Shown here piece after piece: positions 26,600-33,180 of a stretch of 64,000 nt of DNA. The notes beneath the pieces were generated by a model. It did not search any database. It was not told the DNA's origin and saw only the letters and a list, made by a program, of their open reading frames with translations. The DNA lies in contig NZ_BOMZ01000114.1 of assembly GCF_016862455.1 (NCBI RefSeq), forward strand, positions 1 through 64,000, in the 5' to 3' direction. The stretch comes from Actinoplanes utahensis. GTDB taxonomy: Bacteria; Actinomycetota; Actinomycetes; Mycobacteriales; Micromonosporaceae. Made by a program: the position numbers and the translations under genes. Every line of letters starts with the position of its first letter. Within the stretch, counting starts at the first letter, position 1.

Positions 26600-26645
26600 A
26601 CTACGGATCAGAAGGTTAGGGGTTCGAGTCCCTTCGGGCGCACCA
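26600..26645 (+). other. att site 2: 3' fragment of tRNA-Arg(ACG) with CCA
   Basis: Carries the 36-base core (26606-26641) plus the preceding ACTACG, which includes the anticodon ACG within the loop CTACGGA, and the terminal ACCA. The D-arm and 5' acceptor strand are absent, so this is not a functional tRNA gene. The intact integrase starts about 1.5 kb to the right and ends 100 bases from it, the standard int-att geometry. Confidence 0.82.
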
Positions 26646-26744
26646 AATTTAGTCGGGTCTGAACTGCGGAAACGCGGGTCAGGCCCTTCTTGCTGTTCGG
26701 CCTGTGTGGACGATGGGTGTCATGTGGGTGCCACATGGGTGTCA

Positions 26745-28160
26745 TCACTTTCCGTGACGGCCCGCGTGGCGACGGCTGTGTGACCTGCGGTTGCGCTTCT
26801 TGGCTGGGGGCCGTTTCGCCGGAGGTGTTTCTTTTTCGTCGCGCTCGGGGGGCCGGTTTTTCGCCGCCTTTTCCTTGATGCGTTTGCGGGTGTGCCGGGC
26901 CGCTGCCAGCACCAAGGCGGCGGTGGCGTCAGCACACCGGCGCTGGGAGTCGGGCAGGACGCTGGTGTAGGTGTCGGCGGTGACCACGATGCTGGAGTGC
27001 CCGAGCAGGTCTTGCAGGGTCTTCAGGTCAGCGCCGGCTTCGTGGGCGAGCGAAGCGGCGCCGTGCCGCAGGTCGTGGAGCTGGACCGGCGGCAGCCCGG
27101 CGCGCTCGGCGAGTTTCCGGAATCGGGTCGTAGCGTAGTTCGGGTTGATCGGGTGGCCGTCCTTGCGGGTGAACACGTACCCGGAGTCGACCCAGATCTT
27201 CCCGGCGGCGTGGCGGCGGTCGCGGTGGTTAAGTTGGCGGCTGCGGTGGGCGCGCAGGATGCCGACGGTGTGTTGGTCGAGGGCGACGGCGCGGCGGCCG
27301 GCGGCGGTCTTCCGTTCGCCTTCGACGACGGTGTAGCCGGCGGTGGTGCGCTGGCGCTCGACGAACAGCAGCCCTCGGTCGAGGTCGACCGCAGCCCACC
27401 GGAGTCCGCAGAGTTCGCCCCGGCGTAGCCCGCGCAGGGCGGCGAGCCACCAGAACGCGAACAGGGAGTCCTCGACGTTGGCTTCCAGGAAGGTGGAGAG
27501 CTGTTTGGCCGTCCAGACGGCGACGGACGGGTGCTCGCCGGTGCGTTGCCATTCTTCGACGCGGCCGTCGGTCCAGACTTGGGCGTGTGGACGCCGATAA
27601 CCGTGGATCTCGATGTGCCGGGCCGGGTTGCTGTCGATCAGTTCCTCGCGGACGGCGAGGTTGAGTGCGGCGCGCAGGGTAGTGCGCAGGTGATTGAGTG
27701 CGGATGCGGACTGGGGTAGGCCTTTGGCGTTGGTGGTTTGCGCGATCTCGGCGAACACCGCGCGCAGGAGCGGCCCGTCGAGGTGGGAGAGCCGGTAATG
27801 GCCGAGGCGAGGAATGAGGACGAGTTCGACGGCGCGGGTGTAGTGCAGCCGGGTAGTCGGTCGGATCCGGGTTCGGGTGTCGAGCCAGTGTCGTAGCCAT
27901 CGTTCGAGGGTCCAGCCGTCACCGGTGCGGCGGGCGGCGCTGTCGGCCAGAGCATCGTCGCGGGCTTGGCGGGCGGCGGCCTGGGACGGGAAGCCGCCGC
28001 GCCTGATGCGGTCGGAGCGGCCGAGCAGGTTCGGGGCGGAGCAGTGGAAGTACCAGGTGCCGTGCCCGCGTTCGGCCAGGCGGGGGCAGTTCTGTTCCAG
28101 CCGTTTGCCCTGGCAGGTGCGGCATCCGCATCGTTTGAAGGTCTTTCCGGTGCTGGTCAT
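26745..28160 (-). CDS. Tyrosine site-specific integrase (intact)
   Basis: 471 residues. The N-terminus (KTFKRCGCRTCQGKRLEQNC, WYFHCSAPNLLGRSDR, IRRGGFPSQAAARQARDD) is the arm-binding part with clustered Cys. The SAM-like core-binding domain spans ~85-190 (WLRHWLDTRTRIRPTTRLHY, LRTTLRAALNLAVREELI). Catalytic residues are all visible: Arg in ALRGLRRGELCGLRW, His-x-x-Arg in LHDLRHGAASLAHEAG, His in LGHSSIVVTADTY and the nucleophile Tyr in that TADTYTSV segment. The C-terminal 60 residues are strongly basic (KRIKEKAAKNR...KKRNRRSHSRRH). It would integrate and excise an element at the tRNA-Arg 3' end by recombining the adjacent att core. No excisionase was recognised nearby. Confidence 0.95.
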   Translation of the reverse strand: MTSTGKTFKRCGCRTCQGKRLEQNCPRLAERGHGTWYFHCSAPNLLGRSDRIRRGGFPSQAAARQARDDALADSAARRTGDGWTLERWLRHWLDTRTRIRPTTRLHYTRAVELVLIPRLGHYRLSHLDGPLLRAVFAEIAQTTNAKGLPQSASALNHLRTTLRAALNLAVREELIDSNPARHIEIHGYRRPHAQVWTDGRVEEWQRTGEHPSVAVWTAKQLSTFLEANVEDSLFAFWWLAALRGLRRGELCGLRWAAVDLDRGLLFVERQRTTAGYTVVEGERKTAAGRRAVALDQHTVGILRAHRSRQLNHRDRRHAAGKIWVDSGYVFTRKDGHPINPNYATTRFRKLAERAGLPPVQLHDLRHGAASLAHEAGADLKTLQDLLGHSSIVVTADTYTSVLPDSQRRCADATAALVLAAARHTRKRIKEKAAKNRPPERDEKETPPAKRPPAKKRNRRSHSRRHAGRHGK

Positions 28161-28362
28161 CGTCGTCCTCCGCCGGTGAGTCGATGTATTGAGCGTGATG
28201 GTGGCGGTAGGGCGTGGGGTTCCCCCGGCGGAGGGACACCCAGACCGATCCGGCGCGGCGATGCGGAAAGGGATGTGACGAGTGGCGGCGCGACGCGGTA
28301 CCGAATTCTTGTCAGACCCTGCTGCTTGACTTTCCGGCAGGACCTGAGGGAAGAGGTATTCG

Positions 28363-29028
28363 GTGGCTGGTGAGCAGGATGACGAGTTGTGGCGGCAGCA
28401 TCCGAGCCTGTTGCGGGCGGCTGCATGGATTCCTGATGCCGATGAGAACCTGCCGCGGTGGGACGAACTCGAGCAGACCGCGGTGCGGTGGATCGAGAAG
28501 CAGGCCGCCGCTGACGGGACAACACCTGTCGTGTTCTACAACGCCGCGAAGTCGCACGGCGGGCCAGGGCCGGTTTCCCGGCTGGCCGGGCGATACCGAT
28601 TCACCTATCCGCTCGACCGTCGTCAGTTGCACGGTGCGGTGCTGGCGTTTCATCCGGATGCCCGGTCGCTACGCCAGGCTGCTGATCTCGCCCGGGGAAC
28701 GGCGCTGGTGGTCTTGGAGAGCGCCATGACTCCGTTGGCCGGGTGGGCTGCGGCGACGGGTGCGGTGGATCTGTCGGGGGTGTTCCCGGAGCCGCCGCCG
28801 CTTGCTGCGGAGGCACGCAAGGCCCTCGACAGGGCCTTGTTCTCCGGCGGACACAACAACTGGACCGGGAGTCACGAGCGTGATCACGCTCGCCGTGCGC
28901 TGCACGATGTGATGCGCAGCGGGCTGATCGACCTCGACACCGCTGTGGGGTACGTCCTCGGTCATGCGGGTGTTTCGGAGCTGGGGGCGAAGAACCTGCG
29001 TCTCAGTCTGGAACAGGTTCTGCGGTAG
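28363..29028 (+). CDS. Hypothetical cargo protein beside the integrase
   Basis: 221 residues from a GTG preceded by AGGGAAGAGG at good spacing. Acidic and Trp-rich at the N-terminus (DDELWRQHPSLLRAAAWIPD, DENLPRWDELEQTAVRWIEK), with a middle alpha/beta part (TPVVFYNAAKSHGGPGPVSR, FTYPLDRRQLHGAVLAFHPD) and a helical C-terminus (HARRALHDVMRSGLIDLDTA, VGYVLGHAGVSELGAKNLRL). There are no membrane segments, Cys clusters or nucleotide motifs. I do not recognise the family. It is divergent from the integrase with good codon bias, so it is probably an expressed cargo gene of the element. Confidence 0.7.
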   Translation: MAGEQDDELWRQHPSLLRAAAWIPDADENLPRWDELEQTAVRWIEKQAAADGTTPVVFYNAAKSHGGPGPVSRLAGRYRFTYPLDRRQLHGAVLAFHPDARSLRQAADLARGTALVVLESAMTPLAGWAAATGAVDLSGVFPEPPPLAAEARKALDRALFSGGHNNWTGSHERDHARRALHDVMRSGLIDLDTAVGYVLGHAGVSELGAKNLRLSLEQVLR

Positions 29029-29076
29029 ACGGTCGGGCGTACCGGCGTGGGTGGGCCCCGGGGTCGGCCGGGGAAG

Positions 29077-29430
29077 TCATGGCCGAGCACTGGATTCCTG
29101 GTAGACGGCGGCGGGTGAGCGGCGCACTTGATCGTTTGAGGCCTGAGCCACGGGAACGCGGTTCGGGCCTTTCTCGTTGTCAGGCCTTTGTGGAGGGCGG
29201 GTGGCGTCTCGGGGTCGGCACTTTCCGTGGCGGTACGGGTCGCGGCGGCTGCGTGACCTGCGGCTCCGCTTCTTGGCTGTGGGCCGTTTCGCCGAAGGTT
29301 CGGCGTGGAGCATTGGAAGTATCAGGAGCCGTGGCCGCGCTCGGGCAGTGGCGGGCAGTTCTTTTCCAGGCGTTCGCCCCCGTTGGTTGCGGCATCCGCG
29401 TCGTTTGAAGGTCATCGCTGTTTCCGTCAT
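29077..29430 (-). pseudogene. Tyrosine integrase, dead copy 3
   Basis: ATG 29430 opens an N-terminus like that of the two other integrases (AMTFKRRGCRNQ; in the next frame ERLEKNCPPLPERGHGS and YFQCSTPNL). At about 29284 it joins directly to the basic C-terminal tail. The whole core-binding and catalytic region is therefore deleted, and a frameshift and a stop break the N-terminal part. Downstream, GGCGCAC and the hairpin region (29130-29170) match the sequence after att site 1. This is a fourth, eroded element end. Confidence 0.75.
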
Positions 29431-29494
29431 CGCACACGATCCGGTCAGTTGTTGTCGTTGTTCCACGGTGGGGTCGTGGTAACTGGTGACAGAG

Positions 29495-29559
29495 CGGATC
29501 GACGACTTCGCCGCCCCAGTTCGCCTCGCTCATCTCAACGCTCAACGCAACGGAGCCGG
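29495..29559. repeat. Inverted repeat arm, left copy
   Basis: About 65 bases, open on the plus strand as RIDDFAAPVRLAHLNAQRNG. It matches the reverse complement of 31986-32050 with only about six or seven mismatches. The two copies face each other across the IS481-family element and the transfer-type membrane gene. They may be ends of a larger element or fragments of one gene. Confidence 0.65.
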
Positions 29560-29713
29560 TCTACGTAATCCTCAACCGCAGCGGCGCCGGATGGCAGTTC
29601 ATCCCGCAGAGCCAATAACTCCGCTGGTCATGCCCGGTCGGCGACGGGAAGCCCAGATCGACCGGTCATGGCAGTGGAACGGCCCGGTGAGCCGGAACCG
29701 CCCTACGGGAGCG

Positions 29714-30712
29714 CTAGGTGTGATGTCCAGCCAGGTTGTTCAACCGGGTGATGGGTGGGAGTTTGCCGATGGCGGTGTGGGGTCGGTGGTGGTTGTAGTC
29801 GTGCAGGAAGGCCGGTAGGGCTTTGCGGCGGGCTTTCTCCGAGTTGTAGAACTTGGTGAAGGCCCAGCCGTCGGCGAGGGTGCGGTGGAAGCGTTCGATC
29901 TTGCCGTTGGTCTGTGGCCGGTAGGGGCGGGTCTTCTTCACGGTGATGCCGAGGTCGTTGCAGGTGGCGTGCCAGAGCCTCGATTTGTAGGCGGAGCCGT
30001 TGTCGGACAGCACCCGGTGGATGGTGACGCCGCGTTCGGCGAACCAGGCGACGGCGCGGTGCAGGACGCCGGTGGCGGTGAGGGCGGTTTCGTCGTCGTG
30101 GATTTCGGCGTAGGCGACGCGGGAGTGGTCGTCGATGACGGTGTGGACGTAGGCGGTGCCGATGCGTGGTTCGTAGTCGTGGGCGCGTTGGCCGGTGCGG
30201 CGGGCGGTGGTTTGGCGGTTGCGGTCCCCGGCTTGGCGTCCGAGGTAACGCCAGCCGCCGCCGTCGGGGACGTTGCCGAGTTTCTTGACGTCGACGTGCA
30301 GCAGGTCGCCGGGTGCGGCGTGTTCGTAGCGGCGGATCGGTTCGCCGGTGCCGCGGTCGAGGTGGGTGAGCCGGTTGAGCCCTTTACGGCGCAGGACGGC
30401 GTGGACGGTGGAGGCGGCCAGGCCGAGCTGGTCGGCGATGGGCACGGGGCCGAGGCGTCGTTTTCTGCGCAGGTGCTCGATCTTGCGGATGGTTGGTGCC
30501 GGGGTCAGGTTCGGTTGCCGGCGAGGGCGTGACGAGCGGTCGGTCATGCCGGCTTCGCCTTCGGTGCGGTAGCGGGCGGCCCATTTCGCGGCGGTGCGCC
30601 AGGACACGTCGTAGCGTTCGGCTGCTCGTGCGGGTGACCAGCCGTGATCCACGATCAGACGCGCCAGCCGCAATCGCGCCCGCGGGGTCAGCGCGGCGTT
30701 AGCGTGGGACAT
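29714..30712 (-). CDS. IS481-family transposase
   Basis: 332 residues. The N-terminal HTH pair is LTPRARLRLARLIVDHGWSP then ARAAERYDVSWRTAAKWAAR, and the integrase core has DDE-type residues in DLLHVDVKKLG, YVHTVIDDHSRVAYAEIH and RPQTNGKIERFHRTLADGWA. The last sense codons lie inside the IS, but the stop TAG (29714-29716 on the complement) is supplied by the CTAG of the duplicated target. The start ATG at 30712 lies in a strong hairpin with its GGAGG ribosome site. Confidence 0.93.
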   Translation of the reverse strand: MSHANAALTPRARLRLARLIVDHGWSPARAAERYDVSWRTAAKWAARYRTEGEAGMTDRSSRPRRQPNLTPAPTIRKIEHLRRKRRLGPVPIADQLGLAASTVHAVLRRKGLNRLTHLDRGTGEPIRRYEHAAPGDLLHVDVKKLGNVPDGGGWRYLGRQAGDRNRQTTARRTGQRAHDYEPRIGTAYVHTVIDDHSRVAYAEIHDDETALTATGVLHRAVAWFAERGVTIHRVLSDNGSAYKSRLWHATCNDLGITVKKTRPYRPQTNGKIERFHRTLADGWAFTKFYNSEKARRKALPAFLHDYNHHRPHTAIGKLPPITRLNNLAGHHT

Positions 30713-30775
30713 GAAGGCCTCCGGTGCTGGTCAGTGGTTTCTCGACAACTCCACTGCATCGCTGGAGGCCTTCAT
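30711..30775 (-). promoter_or_regulatory. Hairpin sequestering the transposase start
   Basis: ATGAAGGCCTCC and GGAGGCCTTCAT are perfect 12-bp arms around a 41-base loop in the 5' part of the IS transcript. The downstream arm contains the transposase ribosome site GGAGG and abuts its ATG. The upstream arm starts with another ATG. In RNA the fold would hide the transposase start, comparable to the protective hairpins known in IS10 and IS50. Confidence 0.75.
30731..30775 (-). CDS. Possible leader peptide of the IS481 transposase
   Basis: A 14-codon frame, MKASSDAVELSRNH and TGA, begins in the upstream hairpin arm and ends in the loop, 19 bases before the transposase ATG. Ribosomes translating it would open the hairpin and expose the transposase ribosome site. 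No clear Shine-Dalgarno sequence precedes it, so it could also be a by-product of the palindrome. Confidence 0.35.
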   Translation of the reverse strand: MKASSDAVELSRNH

Positions 30776-31141
30776 CGTTCACAGAATCAGGCCATGATCG
30801 TCAGATCGAGTGGTCGCATTTCCTCGACCAACGTCCCTGGACATCACAGCTAGGCAGGACTCGGAAAACGGTCGGCCTTTACACTCCGGCGCCTAAACGT
30901 GACGGCGCCGCATTACACACCCATTCCCGCAGAGAAGCGATGAATGGCATGCAGTAGCTCCCAGTCGATAAGGAATGCGCTCTTTCTATCCGGGCACCGC
31001 GCGGCTGCTTGTGAGAGGGCCTACTTAGGCCTTTGCGCAGACTTTAAAAGTGGTTTCACTCACGCACTCTGCATCTACCTCGAAGAATTACAGTCTGGCA
31101 GTCTTGGCCTTCCTCAAAACGAGTTCGGAGCAGGTCCATCG

Positions 31142-31909
31142 ATGAGTAAGCAGGGCGCAACGCGCGGCCCGAGGTGGGGGTGGATGATCGCGGCTGCGCT
31201 GGCGATCATCCCGGTGCTCGGGGTCGGAATCGGCACTGTGATCACCTCGTCCGGCAGCACTCCGCCTCCGTCAGCGCCCACGACCCTGCCGGAAGAGAGC
31301 CCGCGGTATGTCGTCGTCGCGGGCCAGGGCGGGTCGGAGCGAGCCGTTGACGGCAAGACGCCGATTCGTTACCAGCACGACTGCGAGGGCGCGATCGCCG
31401 CGGCCACCAACTACGTCTCCTCAGCGACCCGGATGGAGTGGGTGCGGCCGTACGGTGACAAGCTGATCGGCCAGATCACCGACGCCGGCGCCGAGAGCAT
31501 GGAAAGCCACCGCGAGGGTATGCGCACCGCCGTCAACAGCGGAATCGCGCTGGAACCGCATCCGGAGTGGGGCGGCTTTCAGGTACTTGCATGTGACCCG
31601 CACAGCGCCACCATCAATCTTTGGGAATGCATGGTAGTCCGCTCCGGCGATGATCCGCAGCGCACCTGCACCACGGCCGCCACGGTCGTGACCTGGGCCG
31701 CCGACGACTGGAAGCTGCGCCGCTACGAGACCCTCCCTGAAGATCACGTACCGGGAGACACGCTGGATGCCGTGCCCGGCGATGCACCGTTGCCGGCCGA
31801 CCAGCGCCGTGAGGCGCTGCGCGCCGCCGGCCCAGGGTGGCAGGAATACTCGAATGCCCCTCAGGACGTCGAGAACGAGGCTTCGTCGCGGTCGTTGTCC
31901 TCCAGGTGA
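31142..31909 (+). CDS. Single-pass membrane protein of conjugative-element type
   Basis: 255 residues from ATG 31142 (GGAGCAGG upstream; the longer frame to 30944 lacks codon bias). A short cytoplasmic N-terminus is followed by one membrane helix (WGWMIAAALAIIPVLGVGIG, ~13-33), a Ser/Pro/Thr linker and an extracellular domain with Cys residues (QHDCEGAIAAATNYV, VLACDPHSATINLWECMV, DDPQRTCTTAATVV). The domain pattern (EGAIAAATNY ... PADQRREALRAAGPGWQEYSNAP) is that of membrane proteins found in transfer regions of actinomycete integrative elements. No other transfer genes remain nearby, so it may be a leftover of a larger conjugation region. The last ~20 residues (after YSNAP) look non-native. 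Confidence 0.65.
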   Translation: MSKQGATRGPRWGWMIAAALAIIPVLGVGIGTVITSSGSTPPPSAPTTLPEESPRYVVVAGQGGSERAVDGKTPIRYQHDCEGAIAAATNYVSSATRMEWVRPYGDKLIGQITDAGAESMESHREGMRTAVNSGIALEPHPEWGGFQVLACDPHSATINLWECMVVRSGDDPQRTCTTAATVVTWAADDWKLRRYETLPEDHVPGDTLDAVPGDAPLPADQRREALRAAGPGWQEYSNAPQDVENEASSRSLSSR

Positions 31910-31985
31910 GCGCACGCGGCCGAGAACGCCGAGTGTGCCCTGGAGTTGTACAGCCGCTCTGTCCCCGCTGCGGCCAGCGCATCGC

Positions 31986-32050
31986 CTGGCTCCGTTGCGT
32001 TGAGCGTTGAGATGAGCGAGGCGAACGTGGTCGATGAAGTCGTCGATCCG
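31986..32050. repeat. Inverted repeat arm, right copy
   Basis: Reverse complement of 29495-29559 with a few mismatches; on the minus strand it reads RIDDFIDHVRLAHLNAQRNG. The better preserved frame here (FIDHV in place of FAAPV) suggests this copy is closer to the original. Confidence 0.65.
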
Positions 32051-32079
32051 ATCAACGCGTCGCCTGCCTCCCCTTCGAC

Positions 32080-32330
32080 ATTCGCAGGCTTCCGAATTCC
32101 GGGCGAGCCGATCGCCGCACCGTAGCGCTGTTACCCGCGTTACGGACTCTCCTACCGTGACGTCGAGGAACTGCTCGCCGAACGCGGCCACGCCGCTGCT
32201 GACCGACGCCGCCCGTTCCCGCCGCCACCGGCCCGGATGTCGGTGGTTGCCGACCCGGTGTACGTGCAGGTCAACGGGTTCTGGCGAATGCGTATCCGAA
32301 GCTCCGGGCGGTGCCGGCGAGGCTGAACAC
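32080..32330 (+). pseudogene. IS6-family transposase relic
   Basis: The plus frame reads GFRIPGEPIAAP, TAG, RCYPRYGLSYRDVEELLAER, then a compressed middle, and ADPVYVQVNGFWRMRIR. These are the N-terminal RYGLSYRDVEELLAERG box and the DETYVKVNGVWRYVYRA box of IS6/IS240-type transposases, with an in-frame stop, a deletion between them and nothing of the remaining catalytic domain. Confidence 0.7.
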
Positions 32331-32494
32331 TGCGGTCGCGTCGCCTGTGACCTGAAGGTGTTTCACCATGGTCGGCACAGCACCGGGCCGGGTTGTCACG
32401 GCGGACGCTCTGGCGTTCGTGTGCGCAGATATGCCGACGGCTCCAAGCCGCCGGCGAGGCCGGCGGTGCTGTGTCCGGCTGCCGACTGCTTAGG

Positions 32495-33070
32495 TCACGC
32501 CTGTTCAGCGAGTTTTGCGAGCTGCTTATCCAAGCTTTCCCGGAGGTCGTCGACCGAACTGGGATCGATGGCCCGCATTCCTGGGGTGTTCGTAGCGGCG
32601 CCGACGGCTATGAAACTGACTTCGGGGTGCTTGTCGGCGTTGGCTGCGGCCGCGTCGATCTGCGCTTTGCCGGCGACGATGACGGCGCCGCAGCGGCTGC
32701 TGGTCAGCGAGGCGAGGTACGCGGCGGCGTTGTCGGTGGTCTGCGGGCCACGGACGGGAAGGTACTGAACCCGTACCAGGCTGGCCGCCGATGCCTCTTG
32801 CATGGTGTGCCACACGGTCTTGGCCGGCTCAGCCGTGACGCCGGTCTCGTCGGTGAGTAGGCAGGCGGTGGCGTCGAGGTACTCACGCTGGCGCGGCGGT
32901 TCCGGCCAGAGAGCCCAGGCGATGAGCCCCACGATGACGCTGAGTAAGGCGCCGAAAGCGATTAATCGCGACTTGCCCAATTTCGTCGCCTTCACGTAGA
33001 GCCACTGTGGAATAGCGGAGCGCTGTGACCTATTCCACCTCAACCGCTTTGACCTCGTCTTTTTCGGCAC
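32495..33070 (-). CDS. Membrane-anchored BMP-like protein
   Basis: 191 residues from a GTG start. A basic cytoplasmic N-terminus (KKTRSKRLRWNRSQR) precedes one membrane helix (LIAFGALLSVIVGLIAWALW, ~36-56). The outer domain reads ATACLLTDETGVTAEPAKTV, WHTMQEASAASLVRVQYLPV, AAYLASLTSSRCGAVIVAGK and ADKHPEVSFIAVGAATNTPG. This follows the N-terminal lobe of BMP/PnrA periplasmic-binding proteins (lipoprotein Med family) but lacks the second lobe. It is divergent from the giant Rhs gene across 110 bases. A role in export or anchoring of the Rhs protein is possible but only inferred from position. Confidence 0.68.
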   Translation of the reverse strand: MPKKTRSKRLRWNRSQRSAIPQWLYVKATKLGKSRLIAFGALLSVIVGLIAWALWPEPPRQREYLDATACLLTDETGVTAEPAKTVWHTMQEASAASLVRVQYLPVRGPQTTDNAAAYLASLTSSRCGAVIVAGKAQIDAAAANADKHPEVSFIAVGAATNTPGMRAIDPSSVDDLRESLDKQLAKLAEQA

Positions 33071-33180
33071 CGGGGGAGGCTACGCAATGCCTGGCCATCA
33101 TTTCAACATCTTGCACAGAGTGATGACCTTGCTGCATGCTGCCGCGGCACCTTGGAAGAACCTGTGGATGGGGCTTACTC

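Larger units (their letters stand above)
29719..30848 (-). mobile_element. Complete IS481-family insertion sequence
   Basis: 1130 bp. The ends are TGTGATGTCCAG... and its inverted copy ...CTGGACATCACA: 12 perfect terminal bases, then imperfect pairing that includes GTTG. The flanks carry a 6-bp direct repeat, GCTAGG at 29713-29718 and at 30849-30854, the NCTAGN-type duplication expected for IS481. One transposase gene fills the element. Intact ends, duplication and reading frame suggest recent insertion. Confidence 0.92.
31910..32494. other. Relic-rich gap
   Basis: Holds the right arm of the 65-bp inverted repeat (31986-32050), an IS6-family transposase relic (about 32080-32330) and, from 32330 to 32494, sequence without a recognisable gene. 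Confidence 0.5.

Noticed and set aside
29840..30540. Long plus-strand frame 29885-30532 opposite the IS481 transposase
   Set aside because: Valine/glycine/alanine/aspartate-rich shadow of the transposase gene, with no start signal.
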